DNA of 12,940 nt from Chitinophaga pinensis (GTDB lineage Bacteria; Bacteroidota; Bacteroidia; SXHM01), in assembly GCA_945889235.1 (NCBI GenBank), contig CAMDBK010000056.1, positions 1 to 12,940 of the forward strand, given 5' to 3'. The position numbers and the translations under genes were made by a program. The notes under the pieces were generated by a model. That model had not been told where the DNA came from. It worked only from the letters and a program-made list of their open reading frames with translations, and made no database searches. Below, piece by piece: positions 7,133 to 12,940 of this stretch (positions within the stretch are counted from its first letter, which is position 1; every line of letters starts with the position of its first letter).

Positions 7133-7651
7133 TTATTCCAAATATAGATTTATTAATCCATCAGGAGCAGAAATTTCAATCTTTTTATTCTTGCAGTCAA
7201 TTTTTTTTATGAATTCTTCGTTTGCTGGAATAAGAATTTCCTTTCCTTTATTATCTATCTGAAAAAGAATTTGCTGGGGCATTTCAAGTAACCCGGTAAT
7301 AACACCAATGTCACCATATTCAGCATCATTAACACTAAATCCGATTATATCATTCGGCTGAAATTCTTTTGAAGCAGCAATTTTTTTCCGTTCAAGATAA
7401 ACACTTAATCCGCAGTACCGCGCAGCCTGTTCCGGTGTATTTATAAACTCAAATTTAAGCGTAAGCAAATCGTTGCTTTGATGCAACAACTCTTCAATAA
7501 AAAACGGAACCGGTGTTGGGGGTATATCCACCAACACCGGTTCTGAATTTTTGAGTTTTGCTTTACTGAAACTTTCTTGCTTAATTACTAATGCACCTTT
7601 ATTTCCGTGCGTTCTAATAATTTTGCCAAACAGCGTTAGCTCCACGCTCAT
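7133..7651 (-). CDS. rimM: Ribosome maturation factor RimM
   Basis: A 172-residue RimM, which binds uS19 and assists maturation of the 30S head. The N-terminal RimM barrel starts with LFGKIIRTHGNKGALVIK (7-24), which carries the family G-x-x-G-x-x-G-like signature. The C-terminal PRC barrel follows (about 97-172), with EYGDIGVITGLL, ILIPANEEFIKKID and a DGLI-type ending typical of the family. It is 6 bases downstream of rpsP, as in the classic rpsP-rimM pairing. The oddity is at residues 37-49, whose codons form a perfect 13-bp inverted repeat; in the protein this is a Pro-rich loop (DIPPTPVP). Confidence 0.95.
   Translation of the reverse strand: MSVELTLFGKIIRTHGNKGALVIKQESFSKAKLKNSEPVLVDIPPTPVPFFIEELLHQSNDLLTLKFEFINTPEQAARYCGLSVYLERKKIAASKEFQPNDIIGFSVNDAEYGDIGVITGLLEMPQQILFQIDNKGKEILIPANEEFIKKIDCKNKKIEISAPDGLINLYLE
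7507..7543 (-). repeat. 13-bp perfect inverted repeat inside rimM
   Basis: GAACCGGTGTTGG (7507-7519) and CCAACACCGGTTC (7531-7543) are exact reverse complements separated by 11 bases. It is GC-rich against the AT-rich surroundings. In the mRNA this would be a stable hairpin around codons 37-49 of rimM. It may be a small inserted palindromic element or a coding-region regulatory hairpin. Confidence 0.85.
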
Positions 7652-7657
7652 CCGATA

Positions 7658-8233
7658 TTACTCGGCAGCAGGTGCTTCCGCTTCAGGAGCAGCTTCAGTG
7701 GCAGTCTCGCCTGAGGCGAGATCAGTTGTTTCCGCAACAGGAGCAGCGGCAGCAGCCTCAGCTTCAGCAGCAAGTGCAGAAGTTTTCTCAGCTACTTTTT
7801 GAGCTACAACTTCTTTGCGTGCTTGTTCAGCTTCAAAGCGTTTTTTTGCTTCAGCAACAGATGACGAAGCAAGGTTTCCGCGTTTAGCGTCAATTTTACC
7901 TTGTTTTTCGTTCAGCCATTTTTCAAAGCGTTTATCGGCTTCTTCCTGTGTAAAGACTCCTTTTGCAACCCCACCCTGAAGGTGCTGGCGGTAAAGAATT
8001 CCTTTGTAAGAAAGAATGGCGCGGCAGGTATCCGAAGGCTGCGCCCCGTTTTGCAGCCATGATAATGCTTTGTCGGCATTGATGTCAATGGTAGCTGGAT
8101 TGGTGTTGGGATTGTAGGTGCCTATGCGCTCTATGAGCTTTCCGTCTCGTGGTGCACGACCATCCGCAACGACAATGTGGAACAGGCCTAAACCTTTTTT
8201 CCCATGTCTCTGTAATCTGATTTTTGCAGGCAT
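7658..8233 (-). CDS. rpsP: 30S ribosomal protein bS16 with long C-terminal tail
   Basis: A 191-residue bS16. Residues 1-80 are the conserved core (MPAKIRLQRHGKKG, then IGTYNPNT, W-L-Q-N-G-A-Q-P-S-D and the final RAILSYKGILYR), which binds 16S rRNA in the 30S body. The remaining 110 residues are an extension beyond the roughly 80-90 residues of E. coli bS16: a charged helical part (about 95-150), then an Ala/Glu-rich low-complexity end. Such extensions are common in Bacteroidota bS16, so the length is not evidence of fusion. It is the first gene of the minus-strand unit rpsP-rimM-trmN6, read from a promoter at 8263-8292. Confidence 0.96.
   Translation of the reverse strand: MPAKIRLQRHGKKGLGLFHIVVADGRAPRDGKLIERIGTYNPNTNPATIDINADKALSWLQNGAQPSDTCRAILSYKGILYRQHLQGGVAKGVFTQEEADKRFEKWLNEKQGKIDAKRGNLASSSVAEAKKRFEAEQARKEVVAQKVAEKTSALAAEAEAAAAAPVAETTDLASGETATEAAPEAEAPAAE
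7705..7721 (-). repeat. 7-bp arm hairpin in the rpsP tail
   Basis: TCTCGCC (7705-7711) and GGCGAGA (7715-7721) are perfect inverted repeats around a TGA trinucleotide. They encode DLASGET (171-177), a non-Ala/Glu interruption of the low-complexity tail. This suggests a small GC-rich palindrome tolerated in a dispensable part of the protein. Confidence 0.75.
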
Positions 8234-8262
8234 TTATTTATATGTTTTTTTATTAAGGGGTG

Positions 8263-8292
8263 CAAATGTCGTAAATTATTCTGAATTGCCAA
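8263..8292 (-). promoter_or_regulatory. Bacteroidota-type promoter for the rpsP operon
   Basis: Read on the minus strand, TTG (8292-8290) is followed after exactly 19 bases by GACATTTG (8270-8263), matching the Bacteroidota TTG-N19-TAnnTTTG pattern except for the first T. It sits about 30 bases upstream of the rpsP start, giving a short A/T-rich leader. Confidence 0.65.
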
Positions 8293-8309
8293 ATACACTT
8301 ATATGTTTT

Positions 8310-8367
8310 GCCACGAATTAGGCGAATTTGCACGAATGAATTGGTGTGAATTCGTATAATTCGTGGC
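8310..8367. repeat. Intergenic six-half-site palindrome, copy 2
   Basis: Three CACGAATT-like sites start at 8312, 8321 and 8331, followed directly by three inverted AATTCGTG-like sites at 8339, 8349 and 8358. The outer GCCACGAATTA and TAATTCGTGGC arms are exact inverted repeats. Half-site order and spacing (9, 10, contiguous, 10, 9) nearly equal copy 1 (9, 10, contiguous, 10, 10), while the bases differ (CACTAATT versus CACGAATT). It lies in the divergent gap between rpsP and the YghO-like gene, upstream of both. Confidence 0.82.
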
Positions 8368-8393
8368 TTAGATAATATTATTATTTTTCGCCC

Positions 8394-9554
8394 ATGAAAA
8401 TAATTGAAGTAAAAACCAAACAACAGGAAAATGATTTCCTTGAAATGCCTCGCCTGATTTATAAAAATGATCCGAACTGGATTCCACATATCAGGCAAGA
8501 CATTCAGAAAATATTTGACCCCAAAAAAAACAAGTTCTTTCGTTATGGAGAAGCTACTCGGTTTATTCTTGAAAACGCTGATGGAAAAATAATAGGCCGC
8601 GTAGCAGCCTTTATCAATAAACGACTTTCCGATACTTTTAAACAACCTACCGGAGGCTTCGGTTTTTTTGAATGCATCAATGATCCTGCTGCTGCAAAAA
8701 TGCTGTTTAATAAATGTGCTGAATGGAATGCAGAGCGCGGCATGAAAGCAATGGATGGACCCATCAATTTTGGTGAAAAAGACCAGTTCTGGGGCTTAAT
8801 GATTACCAATTTTGAAAGTCCTGCCACTTACGGCATGAATTATAATCCCTCTTATTACCGCAAGTTTTTTGATGACTATGGTTTTAAGACTTATTATGAG
8901 CAATATTGTTATTACCGCAACGCCTGGCAGCCCGCACAGGAAGTGTTTATTCGTAAATCGGCCAACTTGAAAAAAGAAGGCTATTACTGTTCAATCCTCA
9001 ATCCTAAGCAAACCGAAAAGTTTGCTGAAGATTTCAGAACAATTTATAACAGTGCCTGGGGGGGGCATACAGGTTTCAAGCCCATGGAGAAAGCTCAATC
9101 ACTAAACATCATGCAAAAGCTTAAACCCATTCTTGACCCTGATATTGCTGTCTTTGCATATCACAACGAAACGCCTGTAGGTTTTTACATCAGCATTCCC
9201 GAGCTAAATAAATTGTTTAAATACGTCAATGGAAACCTGAACTGGTGGGGAAAAATAAAATTCATGTACCACAAACTCAAAGGAGATTGCCGCACCATTT
9301 ACAGCATTGTGTTTGGTGTAGCCAAACAGCATCAGGGCAAAGGAATTGAAGGCTTTATGATTAAATTTTTGGAAGAACACATTTATCCGCTTGATAAATA
9401 CGATGATGTAATATTAACCTGGATTGGCGATTTCAACCCCAAAATGCTTAAGGTGATTGAAAACCTTGAATGTGAAAAATGGCGTACCTATATTACCTGT
9501 CGCAAAATGCTGGATGAAAGTATTCCTTTTGAGCGCGCCCCCATCATAGAATAG
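8394..9554 (+). CDS. YghO-like GNAT-family acetyltransferase
   Basis: A 386-residue protein resembling the YghO-like family widespread in Bacteroidota. Visible marks are IYKNDPNWIPH (22-32), a short strand region with GKIIGRVAAFIN (64-75), GFFECINDP (90-98), and the highly conserved MDGPINFGEKDQFWG segment (120-134). A C-terminal GNAT region carries V-A-K-Q-H-Q-G-K-G-I-E-G (309-320), resembling the acetyl-CoA pyrophosphate-binding Q-x-x-G-x-G motif. GNAT enzymes transfer acyl groups from acyl-CoA; the substrate here is unknown. It stands alone between the rpsP promoter region and the sugar operon. A G8 run at 9058-9065 encodes W222-G223-G224. No strong ribosome site is seen, as usual for the phylum. 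Confidence 0.8.
   Translation: MKIIEVKTKQQENDFLEMPRLIYKNDPNWIPHIRQDIQKIFDPKKNKFFRYGEATRFILENADGKIIGRVAAFINKRLSDTFKQPTGGFGFFECINDPAAAKMLFNKCAEWNAERGMKAMDGPINFGEKDQFWGLMITNFESPATYGMNYNPSYYRKFFDDYGFKTYYEQYCYYRNAWQPAQEVFIRKSANLKKEGYYCSILNPKQTEKFAEDFRTIYNSAWGGHTGFKPMEKAQSLNIMQKLKPILDPDIAVFAYHNETPVGFYISIPELNKLFKYVNGNLNWWGKIKFMYHKLKGDCRTIYSIVFGVAKQHQGKGIEGFMIKFLEEHIYPLDKYDDVILTWIGDFNPKMLKVIENLECEKWRTYITCRKMLDESIPFERAPIIE
9058..9065 (+). repeat. G8 homopolymer in the YghO-like gene
   Basis: Eight G bases encode the W-G-G of SAWGGHTGF (220-228), in the same codon pattern (tgg ggg ggg) as the G9 run at 2877. The frame continues normally after it. Confidence 0.9.
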
Positions 9555-9567
9555 TAAGGGAATTTAC

Positions 9568-9575
9568 TACATTTG
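9568..9575 (+). promoter_or_regulatory. -7 box (TACATTTG) for the sugar-nucleotide operon
   Basis: TACATTTG is an exact match to the Bacteroidota TAnnTTTG -7 element. It lies 13 bases after the stop of the YghO-like gene and 26 bases before the WbpD-like ATG, giving a leader of about 20 bases. No good TTG is found at the expected -33 distance, so strength is uncertain. Confidence 0.55.
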
Positions 9576-9601
9576 TCGCCCCAAAGTAAAATTGAAAATA
9601 A

Positions 9602-10192
9602 ATGTCAAAAGACAACGAATTATTTTTCTGCCATGAATCATCTTATGTAGATGATGGATGCAAAATCGGAAAAGGCACTAAAATATGGCACTTCACACAT
9701 GTTATGCCTGATTGCGTATTAGGAGAAAATTGTAACATCGGTCAGAACTGCGTAATTTCATCAGGGGTTATACTTGGTAAAAATGTAAAAGTACAGAACA
9801 ATGTTTCTATCTATACAGGTGTAACCTGCGATGATGATGTTTTTCTTGGACCATCCATGGTTTTTACAAACGTACTAAATCCTCGCAGCGCTGTTAACAG
9901 GCGCGGTCAATACCTGCATACACATGTTGGAAAAGGCGCGTCAATTGGAGCAAATGCAACTATTGTTTGCGGAAATGATGTTGGCAAATTTGCTTTTGTT
10001 GGAGCAGGGACAGTAGTTGTAAAAGATGTTCCAGATTATGCGTTGGTGGTAGGTAATCCAGCTCGTCAACTTGGTTGGATGAGTGAATTCGGGCATCGCC
10101 TGAAGTTTGATGAAAATAATATTGCTGTTTGTGAAGAAAGTAAAGCTAAATACAAATTAGAAAACGGGAAAGTTTCTAAAATAAATGAGTAA
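9602..10192 (+). CDS. WbpD-like sugar-nucleotide N-acetyltransferase
   Basis: A 196-residue left-handed beta-helix acyltransferase with hexapeptide repeats from about residue 14 to 155 (CKIGKGTKIWHFTHV, then NIGQNCVI, GKGASIGANATIVCG and FVGAGTVVVKDV) and the conserved end VVGNPARQLGWM (149-160). It matches the WbpD/WlbB family, which acetylates the 3-amino group of UDP-2-acetamido-3-amino-2,3-dideoxy-glucuronate. The related FdtC/QdtC enzymes acting on dTDP-3-amino-6-deoxyhexoses look similar; the adjoining WbpB-like and UDP-sugar 6-dehydrogenase genes favour the uronate substrate. It is first in the operon, and its 3' end overlaps the next gene by 8 bases. Confidence 0.85.
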   Translation: MSKDNELFFCHESSYVDDGCKIGKGTKIWHFTHVMPDCVLGENCNIGQNCVISSGVILGKNVKVQNNVSIYTGVTCDDDVFLGPSMVFTNVLNPRSAVNRRGQYLHTHVGKGASIGANATIVCGNDVGKFAFVGAGTVVVKDVPDYALVVGNPARQLGWMSEFGHRLKFDENNIAVCEESKAKYKLENGKVSKINE

Positions 10193-11207
10193 AGACGCAC
10201 GTAAAATAAAGTTTGCAGTTATCGGGCAAGGCCACATTGGCAAGCGTCATGCTGAGATGGTGCGCAGAAATCCCGAAACAGAACTTGTTGCAGTTTGTGA
10301 TATTCAGTCAAAAGAAAAGCTTGGATTGAATGAGTTAACTGAACAATTCTATAACTCACCAGAAGCATTATTAGCAGCTCATCCTGAAATTGAAGTGGTA
10401 AGTGTTTGTACGCCCAATGGTTTGCATGCAAATCAATCATTATTAGTACTAGAATCCAATAAGCACGTTGTGGTTGAAAAGCCCATGGCACTTCACCGTC
10501 AGGATTGCGAGCAACTTATTTTCAAAGCACTTCAAATGCATAAGCAGGTTTTTTGTGTGATGCAAAATCGCTATTCGCCACCAAGTGTTTGGTTAAAAGA
10601 AATTGTAGACAGCAAAACAATAGGTGATGTTTATATGGTACAGTTAAATTGCTACTGGAATCGTGATGAACGTTATTATAAAAAAGGCGGTTGGAAAGGA
10701 ACACAAGAGTTAGATGGAGGAACACTGTTCACACAATTCTCACATTGGATTGATTTACTTTACTGGCTTTTTGGTGATGTAACAGAAATTCAGGCAAAAT
10801 TTGCAGATTTTAATCATGCAAACCTCACCGAATTTGAAGACAGTGGTTTTGTAAATTTTAAATTTATTAATGGAGGAATGGGAAGTATTAATTTTTCCAC
10901 TTCCGTTTGGGATACAAATTTAGAAAGTAGCATTACAGTTATTGGTAGCAAGGGAAGCGTGAAAGTTGGCGGGCAGTATATGGATAAAGTGGAGTATTGT
11001 CATATTAAAGATTATCAATTACCCGAATTAGCTGAAACAGCTCCTGCAAATGATTATGGAGCATACAAAGGCTCAGCAAATAATCACCATTTTCTGTTTC
11101 AAAATGTTGTAGATACATTAAAAGGGCGAAACACTATTACAACAAATGCGTTGGAAGGTCTCAAAGTTGTGGACATTATAGAACGTATTTATTCTCTAAA
11201 AAAATAA
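10185..11207 (+). CDS. Gfo/Idh/MocA oxidoreductase, WbpB-like 3-dehydrogenase
   Basis: A 340-residue NAD(H)-dependent oxidoreductase. The Rossmann motif is AVIGQGHIGKRH (11-22), the family EKP motif is at 98-100 with catalytic K99, and GGTLFTQFSHWIDLL (178-192) carries the likely catalytic H187. Together with WbpD-like and 6-dehydrogenase neighbours this fits WbpB/WlbA, which oxidises C3 of UDP-N-acetyl-hexosaminuronate before transamination. The family is broad, so substrate is assigned mainly by context. The start at 10185 overlaps the upstream stop and begins MSKDARKIKF, directly ahead of the Rossmann strand. The next gene follows after 3 bases. Confidence 0.85.
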   Translation: MSKDARKIKFAVIGQGHIGKRHAEMVRRNPETELVAVCDIQSKEKLGLNELTEQFYNSPEALLAAHPEIEVVSVCTPNGLHANQSLLVLESNKHVVVEKPMALHRQDCEQLIFKALQMHKQVFCVMQNRYSPPSVWLKEIVDSKTIGDVYMVQLNCYWNRDERYYKKGGWKGTQELDGGTLFTQFSHWIDLLYWLFGDVTEIQAKFADFNHANLTEFEDSGFVNFKFINGGMGSINFSTSVWDTNLESSITVIGSKGSVKVGGQYMDKVEYCHIKDYQLPELAETAPANDYGAYKGSANNHHFLFQNVVDTLKGRNTITTNALEGLKVVDIIERIYSLKK

Positions 11208-11210
11208 TTT

Positions 11211-12500
11211 ATGTATAACAGAATAGTTAAAAAAGAGGCCAAAGTTGCCTTGATTGGTTTGGGTTATGTGGGCTTACCGATTGCCCTTGAATTTGCAAAA
11301 TCAGTTCCTGTAATTGGTTTTGATATTAATGATGCGCGTCTTGAAATGATGCGTAATAAAATTGATCCGAGCGAGGAATTGCCGGCATCTGCTTTTGAAA
11401 ATTGCGATATAACTTTTACTTCATCTATTGATGTTTTACGCACTGCAAATTTTTTCATTGTTGCAGTACCAACACCAATTGATGACCACAATAAACCTGA
11501 TTTAATTCCTGTTCTTTCCGCATCTAAATCAGTTGGAAAAGCGCTGAAGAAAGGAGATTATGTTGTTTTTGAGTCAACTGTTTACCCGGGCTGTACAGAA
11601 GAAGATTGCATTCCTGTTCTGGAAGAATATTCAGGATTGAAATTCAAAACTGATTTTAAAGTTGGTTATTCACCCGAACGTATAAATCCGGGTGATAAAG
11701 AACACACGCTTCCTAAAATTATAAAAGTAGTTTCAGGTTGTGATGCTGAGTCGTTGGACAATGTTGCAAAGGTTTATGAGATTGTAGTAAAGGCAGGCGT
11801 TCACAGAGCTCCTTCCATTAAAGTTGCCGAGGCAGCAAAAATTATTGAGAACACGCAACGTGATGTAAATATTGCCTTGATGAATGAACTTTCAATCATC
11901 TTCAATAAAGCAGGAATAAATACCTATGATGTGTTGGAAGCTGCAGGAACTAAATGGAATTTTCTGAAATTTTTTCCGGGCTTGGTTGGCGGACACTGCA
12001 TTGGTGTTGACCCGTATTACCTCACTTTTAAAGCTAAAGAGCTTGGCTATCATTCAAGAGTAATTACCTCTGGTCGTGATGTAAACGATGGAATGGGCGC
12101 GTACATTGCACGCGAAACCGTAAAGAAAATAATTGCGAAAGGCAATGAAGGTGGCAAAGCAAAAGTATTGGTGATGGGTGCTACGTTTAAAGAAAATGTT
12201 TCGGATATCAGAAACTCAAAAGTTGCTGATGTAATTAAAGAATTAAAAGCCTTTGGAATTTTGGTTGATGTAGTTGATCCGCATGCATCATCAAAAGATT
12301 TGAAACATGAATATGGTTTTGAACTCACCGATAATATTGCCAATGATTATGATGCCGTTATTGTTGCCGTAAATCATAAAGCCTATCTGAATCTTACTGA
12401 AGATTATTTTGACTCGATTACAAAAGGAAAAGGAATAGTAGTGGATATAAAAGGAGTTTACAAAAACAAAATAAATAAACTTACTTACTGGAGTCTGTAA
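11211..12500 (+). CDS. UDP-N-acetylhexosamine 6-dehydrogenase, WbpO/TviB type
   Basis: A 429-residue member of the UDP-glucose/GDP-mannose dehydrogenase family, converting a UDP-HexNAc to its uronic acid with two NAD+. In order: NAD-binding IGLGYVGLP (15-23), VPTPI and ESTVYPG (121-127), SPERINPGD (154-162), central KVAEAAKIIENTQRD (204-218) with K204 and N214, catalytic C263 in GGHCIGVDPYYL, and MGATFKENVSDIRNSK (322-337) in the C-terminal domain. The GGHCIGVDPYYLT and SPERINPGD phrases are those of the WbpO/TviB branch rather than WbpA, whose motif I recall as GGHCIPIDPFYL. It supplies the uronate for the WbpB-like and WbpD-like enzymes. Its stop shares one base (TAATG) with the next start. 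The choice between UDP-GlcNAc and UDP-GalNAc is open. Confidence 0.9.
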   Translation: MYNRIVKKEAKVALIGLGYVGLPIALEFAKSVPVIGFDINDARLEMMRNKIDPSEELPASAFENCDITFTSSIDVLRTANFFIVAVPTPIDDHNKPDLIPVLSASKSVGKALKKGDYVVFESTVYPGCTEEDCIPVLEEYSGLKFKTDFKVGYSPERINPGDKEHTLPKIIKVVSGCDAESLDNVAKVYEIVVKAGVHRAPSIKVAEAAKIIENTQRDVNIALMNELSIIFNKAGINTYDVLEAAGTKWNFLKFFPGLVGGHCIGVDPYYLTFKAKELGYHSRVITSGRDVNDGMGAYIARETVKKIIAKGNEGGKAKVLVMGATFKENVSDIRNSKVADVIKELKAFGILVDVVDPHASSKDLKHEYGFELTDNIANDYDAVIVAVNHKAYLNLTEDYFDSITKGKGIVVDIKGVYKNKINKLTYWSL

Positions 12501-12940
12501 TGTCTAAAGTTTTAGTTACCGGTGGTACAGGTTTTATCGGCTCACACACAGTTGTTGAGTTACATCAAAAAAATTACGAAGTAATAATTGTTGACGACCT
12601 TTCCAATTCATCGGTTGAGGTTTTGGATTCAATTAAAAAAATATCAGGAATAAGACCTGAGTTTGAACAGTTAGATTTATGTGATAAAACCAAACTGAAA
12701 GATTTATTCACTCGGCATAAAGACATAAAAGCAGTTATTCATTTTGCTGCAAAAAAAGCGGTTGGCGAATCGGTTGATAATCCTTTACTGTATTACAGAA
12801 ACAATCTTTTCTCGTTTGTGAATTTATTGGAGTGCATGCTTGAAAACGATGTAAAATTTATTGTCTTCAGTTCTTCCTGCACCGTTTATGGCGAGCCCGA
12901 TTATTTACCGGTTGATGAACATGCACCGATTAAAAAAGCA
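12500..12940 (+). CDS. galE: GalE-type UDP-hexose 4-epimerase, 3'-truncated by the window edge
   Basis: 147 residues of an extended short-chain dehydrogenase/reductase are visible before the right edge. The N terminus has TGGTGFIGSH (7-16) with the G-x-x-G-x-x-G NAD motif, then VDDLSNS (31-37), HFAAKKAVGES (81-91) and FSSSCTVYGEP (123-133), all characteristic of UDP-glucose/UDP-N-acetylglucosamine 4-epimerases. The catalytic Tyr-x-x-x-Lys lies beyond the window. The ATG at 12500 overlaps the stop of the 6-dehydrogenase gene, so it is cotranscribed and probably works on the same UDP-sugars. Whether it acts on UDP-Glc or UDP-GlcNAc cannot be read from this fragment. Confidence 0.9.
   Translation, partial: MSKVLVTGGTGFIGSHTVVELHQKNYEVIIVDDLSNSSVEVLDSIKKISGIRPEFEQLDLCDKTKLKDLFTRHKDIKAVIHFAAKKAVGESVDNPLLYYRNNLFSFVNLLECMLENDVKFIVFSSSCTVYGEPDYLPVDEHAPIKKA

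Noticed and set aside
7551..7887. Plus-strand open frames opposite rimM and rpsP
   Set aside because: They are low-complexity shadows of the Ala/Glu-rich bS16 tail (Ser/Ala- or Gln/Leu-rich) with no support as genes.
8382..8389. TATTTTTC as a -7 box for the YghO-like gene
   Set aside because: It mismatches TAnnTTTG at the key final G and lies only a few bases before the start codon.
8253..8645. Minus-strand open frame of 130 residues covering the intergenic region and the start of the YghO-like gene
   Set aside because: It is antisense to a strongly conserved coding region and runs through the palindrome and rpsP promoter; composition is Ile/Phe-rich without a recognisable family.
9602..12940. 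Defence island or novel immune system
   Set aside because: Every gene fits a known sugar-nucleotide enzyme family and there is no nuclease, sensor or toxin module nearby; the DnaQ-like exonuclease at 4939-5703 is a common stand-alone housekeeping type.

Overview
The window reads as chromosomal DNA of a Bacteroidota bacterium. Four things point there: AT-rich sequence, starts without strong Shine-Dalgarno sites, TAnnTTTG-type -7 promoter boxes, and gene families typical of the phylum. The families include a TPR plus PD40 (WD40-like) envelope protein, a bS16 with a long Ala/Glu tail, a YghO-like GNAT protein, and a DnaQ-type exonuclease with an ExoX-like tail. I cannot name a genus. No mobile element, CRISPR array, rRNA or tRNA was seen. 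No gene-free stretch exceeds about 160 bases.

Layout. (1) 2-5703, plus strand: the 3' part of a very large Lys/Glu/Ala-rich coiled-coil protein cut by the left edge, then a secreted TPR/PD40 protein, then a DEDDh exonuclease overlapping it by 4 bases. These three probably form one transcription unit. (2) 5706-5763: an intergenic imperfect palindrome made of six half-sites. (3) 5778-6389, plus strand: a fumarylacetoacetate-hydrolase-family enzyme, converging on (4). (4) 8233-6393, minus strand: the translation operon rpsP-rimM-trmN6. (5) 8234-8393: a divergent intergenic region with a well-formed promoter for rpsP and a second copy of the six-half-site palindrome. (6) 8394-9554, plus strand: a YghO-like acetyltransferase. 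(7) 9602-12940, plus strand: a sugar-nucleotide operon with its own -7 box, consisting of a WbpD-like N-acetyltransferase, a WbpB-like 3-dehydrogenase, a WbpO/TviB-type UDP-HexNAc 6-dehydrogenase, and a GalE-type epimerase cut by the right edge.

How the genes work together. The sugar-nucleotide genes encode most of a route from UDP-N-acetylhexosamine to a 2,3-diacetamido-uronic acid donor for surface polysaccharide: C6 oxidation, C3 oxidation and 3-N-acetylation. The C3 aminotransferase (WbpE type) is not in the window and would be expected downstream. The coiled-coil and PD40 proteins are probably an envelope pair of unknown role. The rpsP-rimM-trmN6 block joins a small-subunit protein, a 30S maturation factor and a tRNA methyltransferase.

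No clearly new multi-gene system is evident. The most unusual signals are the two equal-architecture palindromes (5706-5763 and 8310-8367), the 13-bp perfect hairpin inside rimM, a second hairpin inside the rpsP tail, the modular coiled-coil protein, and poly-G and poly-A runs inside three genes.
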